A stretch of DNA of 36,395 nt from the NCBI GenBank assembly GCA_046339595.1, contig JBKDUF010000045.1, positions 1 through 36,395 of the forward strand, read 5' to 3'. The translations under genes and the position numbers were made by a program. Positions 32,204-36,395 of the stretch are shown here, piece by piece. Positions within the stretch are counted from its first letter, which is position 1; every line of letters begins with the position of its first letter. Below the pieces are notes generated by a model, which saw only the letters and a list, made by a program, of their open reading frames with translations, did not search any database and was not told where the DNA came from. This DNA is from Ga0077527 sp021300125 (GTDB lineage Bacteria > Pseudomonadota > Gammaproteobacteria > Burkholderiales > SG8-41).

Positions 32204-33021
32204 GCGAGAAGAGCGTGCAGCGGCAGGCCGAGATGCTGCGCGAGATGGGCATCACGCCGCTGTGGCGTCGGCGAATCCCCGCCGCAGTTGATGCGGTGAT
32301 GGTGGCCACAGCGGCGCCGGAGGCGGTCGTTGCGCCAGTTCCGCAAGCCACAGCGGCGGAAATGAACCCCATGGCCGATGCCGCGCAGCCCATTGTGAGG
32401 GAGCCCGGGCTGCAGACGGTCGCGGTTTCCGGCAAGGTCTCTGCCATGGACTGGCCTGCACTACGGCAGTGTGTCGCTGCCTGCACCGCCTGTGCCCTGC
32501 ACCAGACCCGCAAACAGACGGTATTCGGTGTCGGTGACGAGCAGGCCGACTGGCTGTTTGTAGGCGAGGGTCCGGGCGCTGACGAGGATGCCCAGGGCGA
32601 GCCATTTGTCGGCCAGGCCGGCAAGCTCCTCGACAACATGTTGGCCGCAATTGAGCTCAGGCGCGGTCAAAAGGTCTACATCGCCAACATCGTCAAATGC
32701 CGGCCGCCGGGAAATCGCAACCCCGAGCCCGACGAGGCGACGGCCTGCGCCGGCTATCTGCAGCGGCAGATTGAACTGATCCGGCCCCGGCTGATCGTCG
32801 CCCTGGGCAAGGTCGCCGCGGTCAACCTGCTCGGCCGCGACGCCAGCATTTCCAGCCTGCGCGGCGCCGTCCATCAGTATCGCGGCATCCCGCTGATCGT
32901 GACCTATCACCCGGCCTACCTGCTGCGTACGCTGCACGACAAGGCCAAGGCCTGGGAAGACCTGTGCTTCGCACGCGAAACGATGCGCGGGCTGGTTGCG
33001 GAGGAAACCGCCACCTTGTGA
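32200..33021 (+). CDS. Type IV uracil-DNA glycosylase
   Basis: The 273-residue protein has the four Fe-S cysteines of family 4: Cys95 and Cys98 (CTAC) with Cys167 (KCRPPGNRNP) and Cys183 (TACAGY). Active-site motifs are VGEGPGADED at 121-130 and TYHPAYLL with His237. The N-terminal 80 residues are an extra Ala/Val-rich linker found in many betaproteobacterial copies. It removes uracil from DNA in base-excision repair. It is the third gene of the tsaB-rimI-UDG operon. Confidence 0.9.
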   Translation: MSEKSVQRQAEMLREMGITPLWRRRIPAAVDAVMVATAAPEAVVAPVPQATAAEMNPMADAAQPIVREPGLQTVAVSGKVSAMDWPALRQCVAACTACALHQTRKQTVFGVGDEQADWLFVGEGPGADEDAQGEPFVGQAGKLLDNMLAAIELRRGQKVYIANIVKCRPPGNRNPEPDEATACAGYLQRQIELIRPRLIVALGKVAAVNLLGRDASISSLRGAVHQYRGIPLIVTYHPAYLLRTLHDKAKAWEDLCFARETMRGLVAEETATL

Positions 33022-33038
33022 ACCTCGCGCAGCGCTGG

Positions 33039-33063
33039 TTTACTGCCCCGCAGTTGCTGTAAA
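33039..33063. promoter_or_regulatory. Imperfect palindrome upstream of the tct operon
   Basis: TTTACTG (33039-33045) and CTGTAAA (33057-33063) form an inverted pair with one mismatch, 11 bases apart. It sits between the glycosylase stop and the leader ORF. A dimeric regulator could bind; which one is unknown, and no good -35/-10 pair is visible. Confidence 0.3.
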
Positions 33064-33129
33064 TTGCGCGGGTTAACGCCGAAGGTGCGCCCCAGAATGC
33101 GCCGCGGCGGATCCCAAGGAGGAGATGCC

Positions 33130-33174
33130 GTGGCGAATGTAACTGTCATCCAGGCTGTGGTGGTGGACGCATGA
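33130..33174 (+). CDS. Candidate 14-residue leader peptide before tctA
   Basis: A strong AAGGAGGAG (33116-33124) lies seven bases before GTG 33130, not before tctA. That frame encodes MANVTVIQAVVVDA (GTG read as Met) and ends in TGA at 33172-33174, overlapping tctA's ATG as ATGA. tctA itself has no good ribosome-binding site, so its translation would depend on the leader. The frame is not continuous with TctA. Confidence 0.5.
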   Translation: MANVTVIQAVVVDA

Positions 33175-34667
33175 TCGACGCGATCAGTGCCGGCCTGCTC
33201 GCATTGCTGACGCCGCAGGCGATGCTGTTCATGGTGATCGGCGTCGTCTACGGTCTGGTCATCGGCATCCTGCCCGGACTTGGCGGCGTGGTGGCGATGG
33301 CGCTGTTGCTGCCCTTCACCTACGGCTTTGATCCGGTGGCGACGCTGGCACTGCTGCTCGGCGCCCACATTGCCACGATCTGGGGTGATTCGGTGACCAG
33401 CATCCTGTTCAGCGTGCCGGGCTCGGCCAAGGGTCTCGCGCTGTGCTTCGACGGCTATCCGATGACCAAGCAGGGCAAGGCCAAGCGCGCGCTCTCGGCT
33501 TCCGCCACCGGCGCGCTGATGGGCGGCATCATCGGCGCGATTTTCCTGGCGCTGTGCATTCCGCTGATCCGGCCGGTGATCCTTGCGCTGGGCCCGAGCG
33601 AATACCTGATGATGGCGCTGTGGGGTCTCACCGTCATTGCCACCTTCAGCGACGGCTCATTGATGAAGGGCCTCATTGCCAGCGTGCTGGGTGTGCTCAC
33701 CGCCTTCATCGGCATGGACGTGGTGACCGCGACGCCGCGCTTCACCTTCGGCAGCGAATTCCTGATGGACGGCATTTCCTTCCCGGTGGCGATGATCGGG
33801 CTGTTTGCGGTGTCGGAGATGATGAAGATGTCGATCCGCGGCACCCCGATCATCGACCGCTCGCTGGTGAAGGAGGACAGCACGGTGTGGCAGGGCATCT
33901 GCGACGCATTCCGCCACTGGTGGCTGGTGATCCGTTCCAGCCTGCTCGGTCTGTGGATCGGCGTGCTGCCCGGCGTGGGTGCCAGCGTTGCCGGGCTGGC
34001 CGCCTACGCGCAGGCCGCGCAGACCTCGAAAACGCCGGAGCGCTTCGGCAAGGGCGCGGTGGAGGGCGTGATTGCCCCGGATGCGACGATGGGGGCGAAC
34101 GAGGGCGGCGGCCTGATGCCGACACTGGCCTTCGGCATTCCCGGGGGCGAGAGCATGGCGATCCTGCTGGTCGCGTTCATCGGGCTGGGCATCGTGCCGG
34201 GGCCGGAGATGCTGACCAAGAACCTGGACATCGTGTTCAGCCTGGTGTGGATCATCGTATTCGCCAACATCGTGGTCACCGTGATCGGGCTGGGCATCAC
34301 GCCCTGGCTGGCGCGCCTGCCCTCGCTGCAGGCCAACCTGATGGTGCCGATCGTGCTCTCGGTGTGTTTCGTCGGCGCTTATGCCACGCGCGGCCGCATC
34401 GAGGACGTGCTGGTGGCCGCGGTGTTCGGCGTGATTGGCTACGTGATGGACAAGAACCGCTATTCGCGCGCCAACTTTGTCATCGGCATGGTTCTGGCGG
34501 TGATGATCGAGCGCAACCTGCACATTTCACTCAACCTCTACGGCAACGATTTCCTGCTCGACCGGCCGATCGCGCTGGCGATGCTCGCGTTCGTGGTATT
34601 CACCGCCGCGATGCCGTTCTGGCGCGCGCGCAGGAAACGGCTTACGGCTGCAGGAGGCCGGGCATGA
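33171..34667 (+). CDS. tctA: Tripartite tricarboxylate transporter large membrane subunit TctA
   Basis: The 498-residue protein has about 11-12 helices with the family blocks GLVIGILPGLGGVVAMALLL, WGDSVTSILFSVPGSAKGLA, GVLPGVGASVAGLAAYAQA and EGVIAPDATMGANEGGGLMP followed by TLAFGIPGGESMAILLVAF. These are the TctA duplicated substrate motifs. With TctB and a TctC receptor it takes up carboxylates by a secondary mechanism. Start ATG 33171 overlaps the leader stop, and its stop overlaps tctB. Confidence 0.93.
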   Translation: MIDAISAGLLALLTPQAMLFMVIGVVYGLVIGILPGLGGVVAMALLLPFTYGFDPVATLALLLGAHIATIWGDSVTSILFSVPGSAKGLALCFDGYPMTKQGKAKRALSASATGALMGGIIGAIFLALCIPLIRPVILALGPSEYLMMALWGLTVIATFSDGSLMKGLIASVLGVLTAFIGMDVVTATPRFTFGSEFLMDGISFPVAMIGLFAVSEMMKMSIRGTPIIDRSLVKEDSTVWQGICDAFRHWWLVIRSSLLGLWIGVLPGVGASVAGLAAYAQAAQTSKTPERFGKGAVEGVIAPDATMGANEGGGLMPTLAFGIPGGESMAILLVAFIGLGIVPGPEMLTKNLDIVFSLVWIIVFANIVVTVIGLGITPWLARLPSLQANLMVPIVLSVCFVGAYATRGRIEDVLVAAVFGVIGYVMDKNRYSRANFVIGMVLAVMIERNLHISLNLYGNDFLLDRPIALAMLAFVVFTAAMPFWRARRKRLTAAGGRA

Positions 34668-35179
34668 CGCGCCGCCTGCGGAAGAACCTGATGTCGGTCG
34701 CGCTGCTTGCGGTGTTCGGCGGCGTGCTCTGGCTGTGCCAGGATTTCGGGCCCCGCGCGCGGATGATTCCACAGCCGCTAGCGGTCTTCGGCATCGTACT
34801 CACCCTGATCCAGATGGCCTGGCACAGCATGGGAGGGGAAGAGCCGCCGACGATGGAGATGATCAGTGTTGATGCCGGTGCGATACCCGAGGGCGGAGAA
34901 GGCCGGCCGCGCGAGGAGCGAACCGAGGAGCAGCTCGGTCGCTGGGGCGAGGCGGGCGCCTTTGCCATCGTGGCGCTGCTGGTCGCGATGGTGTTCACCG
35001 CCGGCATCTTTCCGGCGGTGTTCCTGTTTACCGCGGGTTACCTGATCCTGTCGCGCTACTGCACGCCGCTGCGGGGGCTGGCCTGGTCGGTGGCCATGAC
35101 CCTGGCCATCTACCTGCTGTTCGTGCTCGGGCTGGAAATGCAGGTCTACCACGGCCTGCTCGGCCAGTGGCTCGGCTGA
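34664..35179 (+). CDS. tctB: Tripartite tricarboxylate transporter small membrane subunit TctB
   Basis: The 171-residue protein has four helices split by a polar, acidic loop (residues about 62-95, with EGGEGRPREERTEEQ). MIPQPLAVFGIVLTLIQMAW and GIFPAVFLFTAGYLILSRY are typical of TctB. It supports TctA in the membrane. Its start overlaps tctA's stop (ATGA), and the TctC receptor follows after 27 bases. Confidence 0.9.
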   Translation: MTRRLRKNLMSVALLAVFGGVLWLCQDFGPRARMIPQPLAVFGIVLTLIQMAWHSMGGEEPPTMEMISVDAGAIPEGGEGRPREERTEEQLGRWGEAGAFAIVALLVAMVFTAGIFPAVFLFTAGYLILSRYCTPLRGLAWSVAMTLAIYLLFVLGLEMQVYHGLLGQWLG

Positions 35180-35206
35180 TTCGCCTACAACGAGGAGGAG
35201 CAAATC

Positions 35207-36226
35207 ATGAAGCACAACCGTAGAAAACTGCTGCTGGCGGGTGCGTTCGCACCGGCGGCAATAGCCTTGCCGCCGCTCGCACGGGCGCAGGCAAACGACT
35301 ACTACAAGGGCAAGCTGGTCATCGTCAACATTGCCGGCAGTCCGGCGGGGGGGCATACGCGCTACGCGAGGATGTTGGCGCCCTACCTCGAAAAGCACCT
35401 CGGCGCCAGGGAACTGCGGCTGGTCAACATGCCGGGCGGTGGCGGCCTCAAGGCGGCCAACTATATCTGGCGGCTGAAACCCGGCGCCAACGAGATTTAT
35501 TTCGGCAATGTCTCCACGCTGCTGCTCGCCAACCTTGCCGGCAGCCCGGGCGCCACTTTCGATCCGACCAAGTTCATGTTCCTCGGCCGCGCCACCAGCG
35601 AGCCGCGCGTGCTCACCGTCGGCGCCAAGTCGAGCATCCGTTCGGTCAAGGACATCCAGGGGCTGAAACGGCCCTTCATCTTTCCCTCCCAGGGCACTGA
35701 CGAGGATTTCTACACCATGGCCGTGCTCGCCGACGCCCTGGGCTTCAGGCTGAAGGCGGTGACCGGTTACGAGGGCAATGCCGATACCTCGCTGGCCGTG
35801 ATCAAGGGCGATGGCGACGGCCACATCACCGGCTGGAGCGAGTCGCTCGGCGCGATCCGCTCCGGCGACAAGTTCCCGGTGATGATGGTGACCTCGCAGC
35901 CCTCGCCCGATTACCCGAACATCCCGATCGTTACCAACATCGCGCCGCCGGCCAAGCGCAGCGTGGTGCAGGCGATGGCGACCATCCTCGAGACCCATCG
36001 CAGCTACATCGGTCCGCCGAACATGGAGCCGGCGGCGGTGGCGGCGTTCCGCGCCGCGGTCAACGCCACGATGAAGGATCCCGCCCTGCATGCCGAATCG
36101 ACCAAGGGCGAGCGCCTGCTCTCGCCGATGGATGGCGCCGTGCAGCAGAAGGCGATGGCGGACATGGCGCGCAACAGTGCCGCGCTGTCGCCGATCCTGA
36201 AAGCCGCGGTCAAGGACATCCAGTAA
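35207..36226 (+). CDS. tctC: Bug/TctC-type periplasmic receptor of the tct operon
   Basis: The 339-residue protein starts after GAGGAGG with MKHNRRKLLLAGAFAPAAIA, a signal with an Arg-Arg pair that could use the Tat route. The mature part is a Bug-like fold: YYKGKLVIVNIAGSPAGGHT, LRLVNMPGGGGLKAANYIW and VIKGDGDGHITGWSES, with more sequence drift than the orphan Bug at 18277. It should deliver the ligand to TctAB. It resembles the subgroup whose N-domain reads GGxxDxxxR-like as GGHTRYARM. The ligand is unknown. Confidence 0.88.
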   Translation: MKHNRRKLLLAGAFAPAAIALPPLARAQANDYYKGKLVIVNIAGSPAGGHTRYARMLAPYLEKHLGARELRLVNMPGGGGLKAANYIWRLKPGANEIYFGNVSTLLLANLAGSPGATFDPTKFMFLGRATSEPRVLTVGAKSSIRSVKDIQGLKRPFIFPSQGTDEDFYTMAVLADALGFRLKAVTGYEGNADTSLAVIKGDGDGHITGWSESLGAIRSGDKFPVMMVTSQPSPDYPNIPIVTNIAPPAKRSVVQAMATILETHRSYIGPPNMEPAAVAAFRAAVNATMKDPALHAESTKGERLLSPMDGAVQQKAMADMARNSAALSPILKAAVKDIQ

Positions 36227-36239
36227 GACCGGCTGCGTC

Positions 36240-36395
36240 ATGGCGCGCGCGATCCGCACCTATTCCCTGGCGGATCGCGCCGCAGGCCCCGATTTCTCGA
36301 TCCGTGACGAACGCAATGTCACCCGCATCGCGGAAGCGCACCGCCACGAGTATTTCCAGGTCCAGCTCAACCTCGCCGGCCGCACCGAACAGCAT
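36240..36395 (+). CDS. AraC-family regulator, N-terminal part only (cut by window)
   Basis: The first 52 residues are visible, beginning MARAIRTYSLADRAAGPDF. AHRHEYFQVQLNLAGRTEQH matches the cupin-like ligand-binding domain of AraC regulators. It begins 13 bases after tctC on the same strand, so it may control the transporter operon. The helix-turn-helix part lies beyond the window, so the family call is tentative. Confidence 0.6.
   Translation, partial: MARAIRTYSLADRAAGPDFSIRDERNVTRIAEAHRHEYFQVQLNLAGRTEQH

Noticed and set aside
33443..35179. A 578-residue frame reading across tctA and tctB
   Set aside because: Only its last part is TctB; the first part is a shifted frame of tctA rich in Arg, Gly and His.

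Overview
This 36.4 kb, GC-rich window reads as chromosomal DNA from a betaproteobacterium, probably Burkholderiales or a relative. The basis is two Bug/TctC-type solute receptors, a tctAB operon, an OmpR/EnvZ pair, separate ispD and ispF genes, and a tsaB-rimI-type IV uracil-DNA glycosylase operon. Genes are packed densely on both strands with many ATGA or TGATG overlaps. I saw no rRNA, tRNA, CRISPR array, transposase or phage module.

Layout. Positions 1-4694 (minus): partial GNAT acetyltransferase, secreted alpha/beta hydrolase, and mfd broken by one in-frame stop. Positions 4778-11839 (plus): PQQ-type sugar dehydrogenase, DUF2306 membrane protein, Ca/Na antiporter, three hypothetical proteins, DUF4395 protein, a cupin-rubredoxin fusion with a strong terminator, and a TauD-like dioxygenase. 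Positions 11898-13359: a hydrolase broken at its nucleophile elbow converges on a small periplasmic protein, itself preceded by a broken small ORF. Positions 13429-18105 (minus): EamA permease, CDF metal exporter, NAD-binding dehydrogenase, ABC-F ATPase. Positions 18277-23259: orphan Bug receptor, bidirectional terminator, mandelate-racemase-like enzyme, HD hydrolase, MFS carrier, AMMECR1 protein. Positions 23341-25617 (plus): ispD, ispF, thpR, and a cyclic-nucleotide-binding gene with two in-frame stops. Positions 25633-28738: envZ and ompR separated by a 156-bp inverted-repeat element, then a divergent pair of small secreted proteins behind TTACA repeats. Positions 29074-36395: an orphan DGQHR (DndB-like) protein, RidA, a small membrane protein, tsaB-rimI-UDG, and a tripartite tricarboxylate transporter operon with a leader ORF, ending in a partial AraC regulator.

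Three signals stand out. First, an AT-rich repeat of about 30 bp (core TTGTTTTnATTnATATTT) occurs five times, always on the same strand, once inside mfd and once inside a small ORF. Second, four otherwise intact reading frames contain five in-frame stops, each one C-to-T change away from a Gln or Arg codon. Third, a MITE-like inverted-repeat element separates ompR from envZ. Normal genes in the window end in TAA and TAG, so a changed genetic code is not supported; recent decay, regulated readthrough or base-call error remain possible.
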